Shown here: piece after piece, positions 34,727 through 42,738 of the stretch
How positions within the stretch are numbered: position 1 is the stretch's first letter
Layout: each line of letters starts with the position of its first letter
DNA from: Candidatus Sulfopaludibacter sp. SbA3
GTDB lineage: Bacteria; Acidobacteriota; Terriglobia; Bryobacterales; Bryobacteraceae
Assembly (NCBI GenBank): GCA_945893365.1
Contig: CAMDED010000054.1
Location: 1-44,710 of the forward strand
DNA length: 44,710 bases
Direction of reading: 5' to 3'
The notes under the pieces: generated by a model
Seen by the model: the letters and a program-made list of their open reading frames with translations, nothing else
Database searches by the model: none
Told to the model about the DNA's origin: nothing
Made by a program: the position numbers and the translations under genes

Positions 34727-35007
34727 ATGCCTACCGGAACGTCAACCTGACCGAACACTTTGACCGCTTCATCGAGACCGGCATCGCCTCTGGCGCCTTA
34801 GCAATCCCAGCGAGGTGGTGCGCGAAGGCCTGGAGCAGCGCGAGCAGGAAGACAAAACCAGCGACGGAGGTCGCGGGAGCCGCCAAGGACGGCTTCGATC
34901 GACTCGACCGCGGCGAAGGCATCGAGTTTGAATCAACGGACGACCTCGATTCCTTTATCGACCGGATCGGAGAGGAAGTCTCCGCCAAGACGCCCGCCGA
35001 GCGTTGA
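34727..35007 (+). pseudogene. ParD-type antitoxin pseudogene (three frameshifts)
   Basis: An ATG at 34727 with GGAG upstream opens a frame that stops after seven codons. Allowing single-base corrections near 34737, 34799 and 34855, the sequence reads as a ParD-family antitoxin: MPTGNVNLTEHFDRFIETGI then SNPSEVVREGLEQREQED (the ribbon-helix-helix DNA-binding part), followed by an acidic tail (GFDRLDRGEGIEFESTDDLD, FIDRIGEEVSAKTPAER) ending in TGA at 35005. The acidic tail is the part that normally wraps the toxin. Several independent shifts make a sequencing error unlikely, so the gene is probably dead. Confidence 0.72.
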
Positions 35008-35199
35008 CTGAGAAGCACGTTTCCCGGTTTGTTCTTGCCCCCGCCTGAGAGGGCATTCGGGAGGTTCTTGAGATGGCGCGAGCAGCGATTTGGGGAGACG
35101 GCTGCAGCACGATATAGCGCGCTTATCAAGGAGGCGGTACGCGATATCCGCGCCGATCCCGAGCTGCCAGGCTCGAAGGAACGTGTCGTCGTGCGATAG
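35004..35199 (+). pseudogene. ParE-type toxin pseudogene (in-frame stop, frameshift, truncated)
   Basis: A TTG at 35004 overlaps the antitoxin stop, the usual ParDE layout. It reads EKHVSRFVLAPA, then hits a stop. The next frame continues WREQRFGETAAARYSALIKE then AVRDIRADPELPGSKERVV, the helical core of ParE/RelE-like toxins, and ends in TAG at 35197. The C-terminal strands that carry function in this family (usually FLLYR.. ILH) are missing. The gene is therefore broken in at least three ways. ParE toxins normally poison DNA gyrase and are held by ParD. Confidence 0.7.
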
Positions 35200-35319
35200 G
35201 GCTTTCGAGTTAGGACACTTTTGGGTAATGCTTTCAGGTTGGCGGTTCTTCAGCCGCTTCACTCTTCTACAACGCCTTTACACTCCACACTTCGATACAC
35301 TTCCAGGAGAGGAGTCACT

Positions 35320-36390
35320 ATGCGAACTTTGATCGCCGCCCTTTTGCTCGCCTTGCCGGGCGCCGCGCTGGAGCGTCCCGGCGTCGAGTTCAAGGTCTTT
35401 CAATTTCCCGCCGGTCAGATTCCGCGCATCGACGGCGATATCGCCGACTGGGCCATGGTCCCCGCCAGCTATTCCATCGGCACGGATCAACTCAAGGAAA
35501 CGCAGAAGGGCCTTGGATTCCAATACGACAAGAAGGACCTGGACGTTAAAGTCAAGGTCGGCTGGGTGAAGGGACTCAATCGTCTCTATTTCCTCTACGA
35601 GGCGTACGACAATTACTGGGATTTCGAACGGGCCGACCGCCACAACGATATTTTCGAGCTGGTGGTCGACGGCGATCTGTCCGGCGGCCCTCTCATCGGC
35701 GCGCTGCATCCCCACGCCGCGTTGCCGAAAGGCGACGCTTTCTTCACCTTCCACGGCGTGCATGCGCAGAACTACCACATCTTCACGCCCGCGCCCGACC
35801 GCGACTGGGCTATGGTCTGGGGCTGCCAGCCCTGGATCAAGGAACTACCCTACGCGAACGCTGCCTACAATTACAGCTTCAAGCACGGTGAGAGCGGAAA
35901 GCTGATTCTGGAGTTCTACATCACGCCATTCGACTACGCGCCCTACGAGGGACCGGTCCGCGCCGTCGAGTCGAAGCTGTGGGAAAACAAAATGATCGGC
36001 ATGTCGTGGTCCGTTCTCGACTACGACGATGTCAAGAATCCCGAACTTCGCGGATTCTGGAACCTCTCCCACAAGACGACGATGTACGGCAACGCATCCG
36101 ACCTTGTCGCCTTCCGCCTCATGCCTCTGGAGCCGGCGCTGCGGAGAGCTATCGACGCGAAATGGTCCTTCCAGGTTCTCGATCTCGAACGGCGTCTGGT
36201 TGCCTTCCAGGATCGGTCTTCGGGTCAGGTGCGATCGTGGCGATGGGATTTTGGCGATGGGACCGGTTCCGCCGATCAGCACCCGCTCCACACTTACAAG
36301 GCGGCCGGCAAGTATGTGGTCACGCTGTACGTCGAAGGCCCCGCTGGAAAGGCGAAGTGGACCAAGGTTCGCGACGTCGTTGTGCCATAG
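35320..36390 (+). CDS. Secreted carbohydrate-binding (CBM9-like) protein with a PKD domain
   Basis: This 356-residue protein has a signal peptide (MRTLIAALLLALPGAALE). The main domain (about residues 20-260) resembles family 9 carbohydrate-binding/DOMON-like sandwiches found next to glycan enzymes: IPRIDGDIADWAMVPASY, LYFLYEAYDNYWDFERADRH, NDIFELVVDGDLSGG, and a later GKLILEFYITPFDYAP. A C-terminal PKD domain (about 270-356) is marked by WRWDFGDGTGSADQHPLHTY and KYVVTLYV. It has no catalytic motif, so binding of sugars or wall polymers is the likely role. AGGAGAGGAG lies just before the ATG at 35320. It lies 33 bases before the double-esterase gene and is probably transcribed with it. Confidence 0.75.
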   Translation: MRTLIAALLLALPGAALERPGVEFKVFQFPAGQIPRIDGDIADWAMVPASYSIGTDQLKETQKGLGFQYDKKDLDVKVKVGWVKGLNRLYFLYEAYDNYWDFERADRHNDIFELVVDGDLSGGPLIGALHPHAALPKGDAFFTFHGVHAQNYHIFTPAPDRDWAMVWGCQPWIKELPYANAAYNYSFKHGESGKLILEFYITPFDYAPYEGPVRAVESKLWENKMIGMSWSVLDYDDVKNPELRGFWNLSHKTTMYGNASDLVAFRLMPLEPALRRAIDAKWSFQVLDLERRLVAFQDRSSGQVRSWRWDFGDGTGSADQHPLHTYKAAGKYVVTLYVEGPAGKAKWTKVRDVVVP

Positions 36391-36423
36391 TCTCTCGTGT
36401 AAAGCGTTCGGGTAAACTGAGTC

Positions 36424-38109
36424 ATGCCGATTCGCGCCTTGTGGTTCCTCACCCTCGGTCTCGCCGTTCCGGATCTGCGCGCCGCCGTGCATTCAGACTT
36501 GGTCTACGCCAGGGCTGGCGGCAAAGACTTGCAGCTTGATTTGTACTTACCGGAAGCTTCGTCGAACGGGCGCTTTCCCGTGGTGGTCTGGATACATGGC
36601 GGAGCGTGGCAGAGCGGCTCGAAAGAGAAACCTCCCGCGGCCCGCCTCACGGCGCGCGGTTACGCGGTCGCGAACATCAACTACCGGCTTAGCGCCGAAG
36701 CGCAGTTCCCCGCCCCGCTCCACGATGCGAAAGCCGCCGTGCGCTGGCTGCGCGCCAATGCCGCGGAGTATGGACTCGATCCGGGACGCTTCGCGGCCTG
36801 GGGGTCTTCGGCCGGCGGGCATCTCGCCGCTCTGCTCGGGACCTCGGGCGGCGTGCCTGCGCTCGAAGGTCCGCTCGGCAATCTGAACCGTCCCAGCCGC
36901 GTCCAGGCTGTAATCGACTTCTTCGGACCGACCGATTTCCTCAAGATGGACGCCGCCGGGAGCAAGATGAATCACGACGCGCCGGATTCGCCCGAATCCA
37001 GGCTCATCGGCGGGCCGATTCAGCAGAATGCGGAGAAAGCGGCGCGCGCGAACCCAATCACTTATGTCAGCCCGGACGATCCGGCCTTCCTCATCATGCA
37101 CGGAGACAAAGATCCACTCGTTCCTCACGATCAAAGCCGCTTGCTTCATGAAGCGTTGAAGAAAGCCGGCGTCGAGGCGTCGTTCGAAACCGTCAAGGAC
37201 GCGGGACACGGATTCAGCGGACCGGAGATCGACCGCGCCGTCGATGCGTTTCCGGACACACATCTCAAAGCCCCCGCCGCGTCCGATTCCGGGGCGTGGG
37301 CCGACCCGGACAAGTCCGAACCGGAGGGTACGAAATACCGCACCTTCCACAGCAAGACGATCAAGGGCGATGTTAGTTACCTGATCTACCTTCCGCCGGG
37401 GTATGAGACGGATCGAAGCCGGCGTTATCCGGTGGTTTACTGGCTGCATGGACTGGGCGGAAATCAGCGAGGGGGAGCGCCGTTCGTCAGTCTACTGGAC
37501 CGGGCGATCAGGGCCAATCGGACGCCGCCCGCAATCGCCGTGCTCGTCAACGGTCTGCGGGACAGCCGGTATTGCGATTCATGGGACGGCGAGCGGCCCG
37601 TCGACAGCGTCGTGGTGCGCGATTTGATTCCGCACATCGACTCCACGTGGCGTACCCTTGCGCGCCGCGAGTTCCGCGCCATTGAAGGCTATTCGATGGG
37701 CGGGTTCGGCGCTGCGCATTTCGGATTCAAGTATCCGGAATTATTCGGGGCCGTCTCCATCATGGCGGGCGCGCTGCTCGACCGGGACAGCGTCACGTAC
37801 CTGCACGGAGAGCTGTTCGAAAGGAATTTTGGCGGAGATCTGGATTACTTCGACGAAAACAGCCCCTGGATCCTCGCGGAAAGGAACGCGGACAAGATTC
37901 GCGGCCGCATGAGCGTGAGGATCGGCGTGGGCGAGCGGGACGGCCTGCTGGAGCGCAACCGTAATTTTCATGGGCTCCTCGAACGGCTGAAGATCGAGCA
38001 TGAATACTTCACAGTGCCCGGCGTAGGGCACAGCGGGAAAGTGTTTTACGAGACGCTCGGCACGGAACGCGTGTTCGGGTTCTATAAGACGGTATTCCGC
38101 GTCCCCTGA
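36424..38109 (+). CDS. Two-domain secreted esterase (two alpha/beta hydrolases in one chain)
   Basis: This 561-residue protein has a signal peptide (MPIRALWFLTLGLAVPDLRA) and two complete alpha/beta hydrolase domains. The first (about residues 25-280) has the oxyanion motif WIHGGAW and catalytic candidates Ser129 (GSSAGG), Asp230 (HGDKDPLVP) and His262 (DAGHGF), like carboxylesterases of the BD-FAE/hormone-sensitive-lipase side. The second (about 300-560) has YWLHGLGG, Ser424 (GYSMGG), Asp506 (GERDG) and His536 (GVGHSG), like CE1/esterase-D type acyl esterases. Both triads look intact. The pairing suggests removal of two kinds of acyl or feruloyl/acetyl groups from a plant or microbial polymer, and the neighbouring sugar-binding protein fits this (inference). 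It begins 33 bases after that gene. Confidence 0.85.
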   Translation: MPIRALWFLTLGLAVPDLRAAVHSDLVYARAGGKDLQLDLYLPEASSNGRFPVVVWIHGGAWQSGSKEKPPAARLTARGYAVANINYRLSAEAQFPAPLHDAKAAVRWLRANAAEYGLDPGRFAAWGSSAGGHLAALLGTSGGVPALEGPLGNLNRPSRVQAVIDFFGPTDFLKMDAAGSKMNHDAPDSPESRLIGGPIQQNAEKAARANPITYVSPDDPAFLIMHGDKDPLVPHDQSRLLHEALKKAGVEASFETVKDAGHGFSGPEIDRAVDAFPDTHLKAPAASDSGAWADPDKSEPEGTKYRTFHSKTIKGDVSYLIYLPPGYETDRSRRYPVVYWLHGLGGNQRGGAPFVSLLDRAIRANRTPPAIAVLVNGLRDSRYCDSWDGERPVDSVVVRDLIPHIDSTWRTLARREFRAIEGYSMGGFGAAHFGFKYPELFGAVSIMAGALLDRDSVTYLHGELFERNFGGDLDYFDENSPWILAERNADKIRGRMSVRIGVGERDGLLERNRNFHGLLERLKIEHEYFTVPGVGHSGKVFYETLGTERVFGFYKTVFRVP

Positions 38110-38178
38110 CAATCGGGTAGAATGTCGTGGACGGCGCTCTTATCGGGCGGCGTAATACCAAACGAAAGGGAGTTCGAA

Positions 38179-38571
38179 ATGAAAGCAATGAAACTGGCCC
38201 TGGCGGGCTTTATTTTAGCGGCAGGCGTGAGCGTCGCAGCCGAAGATCCACCCGAGAACTACAAACAGTGGATGAAGGATCTGGGCGCGCAGATGGGAGC
38301 GATGCGCAAGGGCGTGGATGTTGAAAAGAACGCCATCGCAATGCAGGCGTCGCTGAAGCTGGCGGACGGGTTCTGGAAGTCGCGCCACTCCGAGATAGCG
38401 GAGAAATCCTCCAACGAGAGTTTCAAGGGCGCCGAAGCGGTAGCGAAGGCATTCGCGGCCAACGACAAGGAGGGTGTGGCCGCGGGAATGAAGATGATCG
38501 GCGCCGGCTGTAAGGGTTGCCACGATCAGCACCGCGAGAAGATTTCCGATACGGTCTACAAGATCAAGTAA
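38179..38571 (+). CDS. Cytochrome c' (class II cytochrome c)
   Basis: This 130-residue protein has a signal peptide (MKAMKLALAGFILAAGVSVA) and a four-helix-bundle pattern with the haem site near the C-terminus (Cys111-Lys-Gly-Cys114-His115, in CKGCHDQHR), the mark of class II cytochromes c. The family binds NO and may protect against nitrosative stress or carry electrons. The usual sixth-ligand position near the N-terminus cannot be decided by eye: several Met residues (about 32, 39 and 42) could serve, as in the low-spin c556 type, so c556 is an alternative. GGGAG lies seven bases before the ATG at 38179. A strong hairpin follows the stop. Confidence 0.82.
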   Translation: MKAMKLALAGFILAAGVSVAAEDPPENYKQWMKDLGAQMGAMRKGVDVEKNAIAMQASLKLADGFWKSRHSEIAEKSSNESFKGAEAVAKAFAANDKEGVAAGMKMIGAGCKGCHDQHREKISDTVYKIK

Positions 38572-38582
38572 CGTTACCCGGC

Positions 38583-38615
38583 CGCGAAGCCGCTTTCCGC
38601 AACCGCGGCTTCGCG
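38583..38615 (+). terminator. Strong terminator-like hairpin after the cytochrome c' gene
   Basis: CGCGAAGCCGC (38583-38593) and GCGGCTTCGCG (38605-38615) form a perfect 11-base stem with an 11-base loop, starting 12 bases after the stop codon. No T-run follows, so it may be an RNA 3'-end stabiliser or a termination site helped by other factors rather than a classical intrinsic terminator. Confidence 0.6.
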
Positions 38616-38726
38616 CAACCAGTCTCTTCAACGCGCGGGAGTCCTTCGCGCCGAACCCTAGCTGCCGCCAAAGTCTGTGATCCAAACTGTGCGCGGGGGT
38701 TGCAACTACACTCCGGCCGCATAGCA

Positions 38727-38754
38727 AGTATATTCCAATCGAAGAATGGGCCTG
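38727..38754 (-). repeat. Dispersed 28-base repeat, copy B
   Basis: This is the opposite-strand partner of 25170-25197, with one mismatch in 28. It sits at the end of the probable PQQ-dehydrogenase relic (see next entry), about 14 kb from copy A. Confidence 0.7.
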
Positions 38755-38850
38755 CTTGCCCTCGTAACTGTAGGACGCCGGCGAGGCGGAGATGCGCCGC
38801 CCCGTGTTGTAGTGCCACAAGCCCTTATCCGTCGCCATCGAGATCGGCCG
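38750..38850 (-). pseudogene. Probable relic of a PQQ-dehydrogenase C-terminus
   Basis: On the minus strand this reads TDKGLWHYNTGRRISASPAS followed by YSYEGKQ, which matches the usual last blade of PQQ alcohol dehydrogenases (GKLLWHYQTG..I..SP.TY..DGKQY). The conserved VVIAAGG segment that should follow is missing; the 28-base repeat takes its place. The rest of the 38572-39204 gap shows no complete gene, though frames upstream of the relic on the same strand are open for about 100 codons without any recognised motif. It is not derived from the intact PQQ gene in this window, whose last blade has a different sequence. Confidence 0.5.
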
Positions 38851-39204
38851 AGCGTGCCTTGATCGCCCCGGCAATCGGAAATCCGCCGGTTCGTACACGC
38901 CACAGGCCTTTACGGCCGGCGCAATGATGAGTGGCGCGGCCCGCACAGCTCTGGGCGCGGCAAGGAGAGCACGGCCCGGCTAAGAGCGTCATGCGGCAAC
39001 CGGTTTGCCGGAGCCGGGAGCCGTACGCGCCGGGCGGTGTTAGGACCGTGCCGAATGGGACGTCAGCTCCCGACTCTGCTCCTGATCTCGGGCTTGCGGC
39101 CCGTGCGAGGTTCCGCCAGCCAGGATGCGAATCTGAAATCGACTTTGCGCGGGTAATCGCGCACAAGGTTGCTTTGGCCAGCCTTGCGATGATAAGCTTT
39201 CCGA

Positions 39205-39819
39205 ATGCGCTCTATTTCTAAGTTGTTTATGTTTCTAGTATTTATAGGAAGACCAGCCCTCGCTGCATACCTTTATGACTTCACATTTACTCCGACATTG
39301 GGCCCGGTGGAGGCGGTCTCGTTCGAGTTCTCTTCACCCAATTTTGTGACGAGCGGTCCGCTGTCCATCGCGCCGTTCGCTGTGATTGAGGGAGCCCACA
39401 CCCAAACTATCACGCAAGGCTCAACAGGCCTGGTGGACGTTAGCGGAACAGATATCCGCTGCTTTGTATTCGGAACGGCCAACGCCGTGATAGGACCAGG
39501 AGGTTGCGACATCGGAGTGAATCTCTCCACTCTTTCTCTTTTCCTGGCGTTCAACTTTACTCCACTTCCAGCTTCTTCCATGAATGGCCTCGGGACCTAC
39601 ACGACGTCAAACGACCAATTTCTCGTTTGGGGTGGAACGGATCCTGACTTCCCCAACGGCGTCTTTGGCCGCGGAAATATGAGCCTCACCATCTCCCAGG
39701 TTCCTGAGCCGTCGAGCGCAGTTCTGGTACTGTCGGATTTTGCCGTCCTATTAGCAATGTGTGGGTGTGCGAGGCGTTCAGTTTTGCGGAATTCGCTGCC
39801 TTCTCGTTATAGACTTTGA
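39205..39819 (+). CDS. PEP-CTERM-sorted exported protein
   Basis: This 204-residue protein has a signal peptide (KLFMFLVFIGRPALAAY), a beta-rich middle with two cysteines, and a PEP-CTERM signal near the C-terminus: the VPEP motif, a hydrophobic helix (SSAVLVLSDFAVLLAMC) and a basic cluster (ARR). Such proteins are processed by exosortase and usually become part of surface matrix; an exosortase must be encoded elsewhere. No family is recognised for the middle. After the ARR the reading frame continues for 11 residues into DNA that, on the other strand, is an IS630 transposase relic, so the original stop codon was probably lost to that insertion. Base composition is lower in GC than its neighbours, hinting at acquisition. 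Confidence 0.75.
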   Translation: MRSISKLFMFLVFIGRPALAAYLYDFTFTPTLGPVEAVSFEFSSPNFVTSGPLSIAPFAVIEGAHTQTITQGSTGLVDVSGTDIRCFVFGTANAVIGPGGCDIGVNLSTLSLFLAFNFTPLPASSMNGLGTYTTSNDQFLVWGGTDPDFPNGVFGRGNMSLTISQVPEPSSAVLVLSDFAVLLAMCGCARRSVLRNSLPSRYRL

Positions 39820-40007
39820 CAAAGTCGTCTATCGCTTGACGGAGTTGCCGCAGCGACGTGGAGACTGGCTCCCCGAAGCGCCTCCCGGCTGAGGAGGCTA
39901 AACCAGCACTCCACCTGATTGAGCCACGACGAGTACGTCGGGACTCCGCATTGCATCGGCAACTCAATGCACTTACACTGGATGGAACGTTCCACCGGGG
40001 ACGACAC
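39785..40007 (-). pseudogene. IS630-family transposase 3' fragment with a frameshift
   Basis: The minus strand carries the end of an IS630-type DDE transposase. The first frame reads PTYSSWLNQVECWFSLLSRE then ALRGASLHV, which matches the usual SASWLNQVERWFALL region containing the last catalytic Glu. Near 39858 the frame shifts and continues TSLRQLRQAIDDFVKVYNEK, the typical closing helix. The front of the gene is absent (only about 25 more doubtful codons to 40007), as are terminal repeats. It lies between the PEP-CTERM gene and the phosphorylase, touching the former's 3' end. Confidence 0.75.
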
Positions 40008-40077
40008 CAGGTTGCCACAGGCGCCACGTCGCGCGTCAACCCCGCCGTTAGAGCATCCGAAGCAAAGGGGAAATCAC

Positions 40078-42738
40078 ATGAATCAGCAGCCGGACGCGCG
40101 CACTGCCAGCTACGTATTGACGTTAGAGGAGATCAGCAGACTCGCGGAGGACAGCGGCAAGCCGGCCGAGACTCTGATGAATGTCGTCGCCCTGATCGCC
40201 GAGCGGTTTCAGACGGAAGTTTGTTCGGCCTATCTGCTCGAACCGGATCGGGCTAACCTCGTGTTGGCCGCAACCCTCGGGCTGCGTCCGCAATGCATCG
40301 GCACTCTGCGTCTGGCGCTGCACGAAGGCTTGGCCGGCCTGGTCGCCGAACAGGTTCGTCCGGTGGCGGTTGACCGGGTGCAAAGCAACCCGCGGTTCAA
40401 GTACTTCAGCGAAGCCGGCGAGGACGCCTATCAGTCTTTCCTGGGAGTCCCGCTTATCGACCGGGGCGTTCTACAGGGGGTTCTGGTGGTGCAAACCGTC
40501 GATGCGCGGGTCTTTCGGGAAGATGAAATCCGCATGCTGGTGGAGGCGGCCGCGCAGGTCGCGCCGGTGGTAAGCGAGGCTCGCGCTCTGGATCGCTTCA
40601 TAGGTCCCGCTCAGGAACGCCTATGGTCCCTGGCGCGCAACCTGTGGTGGAGCTGGGACCAGGATTCTCACAGCTTATTCCGCGATCTCGATCCGGTGCG
40701 CTGGCGGCAGCTCAATCACAACCCTCTCTCGCTCTTAGGCGAGATTCCGTTGGCGAAGCTGGAGCGGCGCGCCGGGGAATTAGTGCTGCATGGACGCATC
40801 AATTATGCCTATCGCCGGCAGCGCGAGTATCTCCAGGCCGACCGGACCTGGGGCGCGACCCACGCGGGTGTCCTGCGGCCTCGCCCGGTGGCCTATTTTT
40901 CGGCGGAGTTCGGGCTTCACGAATCCGTTCCGGTGTATTCGGGCGGGCTCGGCGTGCTAGCCGGCGATCACATCAAGAGCGCATCGGACCTGGATATTCC
41001 TCTGGTCGGAATCGGCTTGTTCTACGGCCAGGGGTATTTCCGCCAGAGGCTGGACCGGAACGGCTGGCAGCAGGAAGAATACCTCCAGACGGATCTCAAC
41101 CACGTGCCCATGGAACCGGCAATCGGCAAGAATGGGGAACCGGTGACGATCCAGATCGAAACCCGCGGCGGCTCCATCCGCGCGAAGGTCTGGCGGATGA
41201 AAGTGGGCCGCTGCGACCTGCTTCTTTTGGACTCGAACGTGGAAGGCAACGCACCGGAGGACCGGGAACTGACCTCGCGTTTGTACGGGGGCGACGGACG
41301 TGTTCGAATCCGGCAGGAGCTGCTGTTGGGAATCGGCGGGTTCCGCGCCTTGAAGGCGATGGGAATCACACCCGGCGTCCTTCACCTCAACGAAGGACAC
41401 AGTGGATTCGCGGTGCTCGAGGCGATTCGCAGCCGCATGGACGATGAAGGATTGGGATTCGACCAAGCCTTGCCGCGTGTTGCGCGGGAGGTTGTTTTCA
41501 CCACCCATACTCCCGTGGCGGCAGGCCACGACCGCTTTCACGCGGGCCTTATGGAGGAGCACCTCGGACCGCTCCGGGAGCAATTAGGCCTCTCGCACCA
41601 CGGATTGATGTCGCTTGGGCGTGAGAACCACGGCAACCCGCACGAGGAGTTCTGCATGACCGTGCTCGGCCTGAGGCTGGCGCGGCGCTCGAACGCCGTT
41701 TCGGCTCTTCACGGCGAAGTGTCCCGGACAATGTGGACGGGACTTTATCCCGGGCGGCCGGAGGACGCCGTGCCGATCGGTCACATCACCAACGGAGTCC
41801 ACGTGCCCACCTGGCTCGCCCCGCAGATGTTTCGGCTTTACGACCGGCACCTGGGGACCGGGTGGCACGAACACAGCGGAGACGCGCACACCTGGGAAGG
41901 AATCGAAAACGTCGATGACGGCGAGCTCTGGGAAACGCACCTCAGCCTGAAAACACGGCTACTGGAATTTGTGCGGCGGCGCGCCGTGGAGCAGGCGCTG
42001 CCACGCGGCGAACCCAGGGAAACCCTTCAGAAACTGGGCCGTCTACTGAGTCCCGACGCTCTGACAATAGGATTCGCGCGGCGGTTTGCCACGTACAAGC
42101 GCGCCAACCTGGTCCTGAGAGATATCGAAAAACTGGCTTCCATGGTCAACGATCCGAAGCGCCCGGTGCAATTCGTGTTCGCCGGCAAGGCGCATCCTCG
42201 CGACGAACCGGGCAAGCGGGTGTTACAGCAGATTGCCGAGCTGATGCGCGACCGGCAGTTTGCCGAAAAATTCGCCTTTGTGGAGGACTACGACATCAAC
42301 GTGGGCCGCCACTTCGTGCAGGGAGTGGATGTGTGGCTGAATAGTCCCCGGAGGCCGCTTGAGGCATCCGGCACCAGCGGTCAGAAGGTCGTCCTCAACG
42401 GGGGACTGAATCTTTCCGTACTGGATGGCTGGTGGGCGGAAGCTTACGACGGCCTGAACGGCTTTGCGATCGGGACCGGCAGAACGCATTCCAACATGGA
42501 CGTGCACGACACCCGGGATGGAGAAGATCTGTACCGGGTTCTGCGAGAGGAAGTGATCCCGCTCTACTATCAGCGCGACCGTGACGGTTTGCCGCGCGGC
42601 TGGATCAAACGCATGAAGCGCACCATCCGGACTTTGGGCTGGCGATTCAACGCCAACCGCATGGTGATGGATTACACGCTGAAGTGTTATATTCCAGCGG
42701 CGGGAGGTACGTCGAGCGATATGAGCGTGAATCGATGA
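40078..42738 (+). CDS. Alpha-glucan (glycogen) phosphorylase fused to an N-terminal GAF domain
   Basis: This 886-residue cytoplasmic enzyme should split glycogen or maltodextrin with phosphate to give glucose-1-phosphate, using PLP. Residues 10-165 form a GAF domain like that of PtsP (TLEEISRLAEDSGKPAETLM, FQTEVCSAYLLEPD, FLGVPLIDRGVLQGVLVVQT). From about 170 comes the GlgP-type phosphorylase of the shorter bacterial/archaeal branch: LWSLARNLWWSWDQDS, YFSAEFGLHESVPVYSGGLG, LHLNEGHSGFAVLE, ARRFATYKRANL, and SGQKVVLNGGLNLSVLDGWW with the expected PLP lysine. AAAGGGGA lies before the ATG at 40078; in-frame codons upstream to 39919 are IS630 relic. GAF fusion suggests control by a small molecule. 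Other glycogen genes are not in the window. Confidence 0.88.
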   Translation: MNQQPDARTASYVLTLEEISRLAEDSGKPAETLMNVVALIAERFQTEVCSAYLLEPDRANLVLAATLGLRPQCIGTLRLALHEGLAGLVAEQVRPVAVDRVQSNPRFKYFSEAGEDAYQSFLGVPLIDRGVLQGVLVVQTVDARVFREDEIRMLVEAAAQVAPVVSEARALDRFIGPAQERLWSLARNLWWSWDQDSHSLFRDLDPVRWRQLNHNPLSLLGEIPLAKLERRAGELVLHGRINYAYRRQREYLQADRTWGATHAGVLRPRPVAYFSAEFGLHESVPVYSGGLGVLAGDHIKSASDLDIPLVGIGLFYGQGYFRQRLDRNGWQQEEYLQTDLNHVPMEPAIGKNGEPVTIQIETRGGSIRAKVWRMKVGRCDLLLLDSNVEGNAPEDRELTSRLYGGDGRVRIRQELLLGIGGFRALKAMGITPGVLHLNEGHSGFAVLEAIRSRMDDEGLGFDQALPRVAREVVFTTHTPVAAGHDRFHAGLMEEHLGPLREQLGLSHHGLMSLGRENHGNPHEEFCMTVLGLRLARRSNAVSALHGEVSRTMWTGLYPGRPEDAVPIGHITNGVHVPTWLAPQMFRLYDRHLGTGWHEHSGDAHTWEGIENVDDGELWETHLSLKTRLLEFVRRRAVEQALPRGEPRETLQKLGRLLSPDALTIGFARRFATYKRANLVLRDIEKLASMVNDPKRPVQFVFAGKAHPRDEPGKRVLQQIAELMRDRQFAEKFAFVEDYDINVGRHFVQGVDVWLNSPRRPLEASGTSGQKVVLNGGLNLSVLDGWWAEAYDGLNGFAIGTGRTHSNMDVHDTRDGEDLYRVLREEVIPLYYQRDRDGLPRGWIKRMKRTIRTLGWRFNANRMVMDYTLKCYIPAAGGTSSDMSVNR

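Noticed and set aside
38825-38946. Calcium-binding VCBS/FG-GAP repeat suggested by a DLDGDG sequence on the minus strand
   Set aside because: Only one short motif is visible and it is in another frame from the more convincing PQQ-like segment. Chance is likely.
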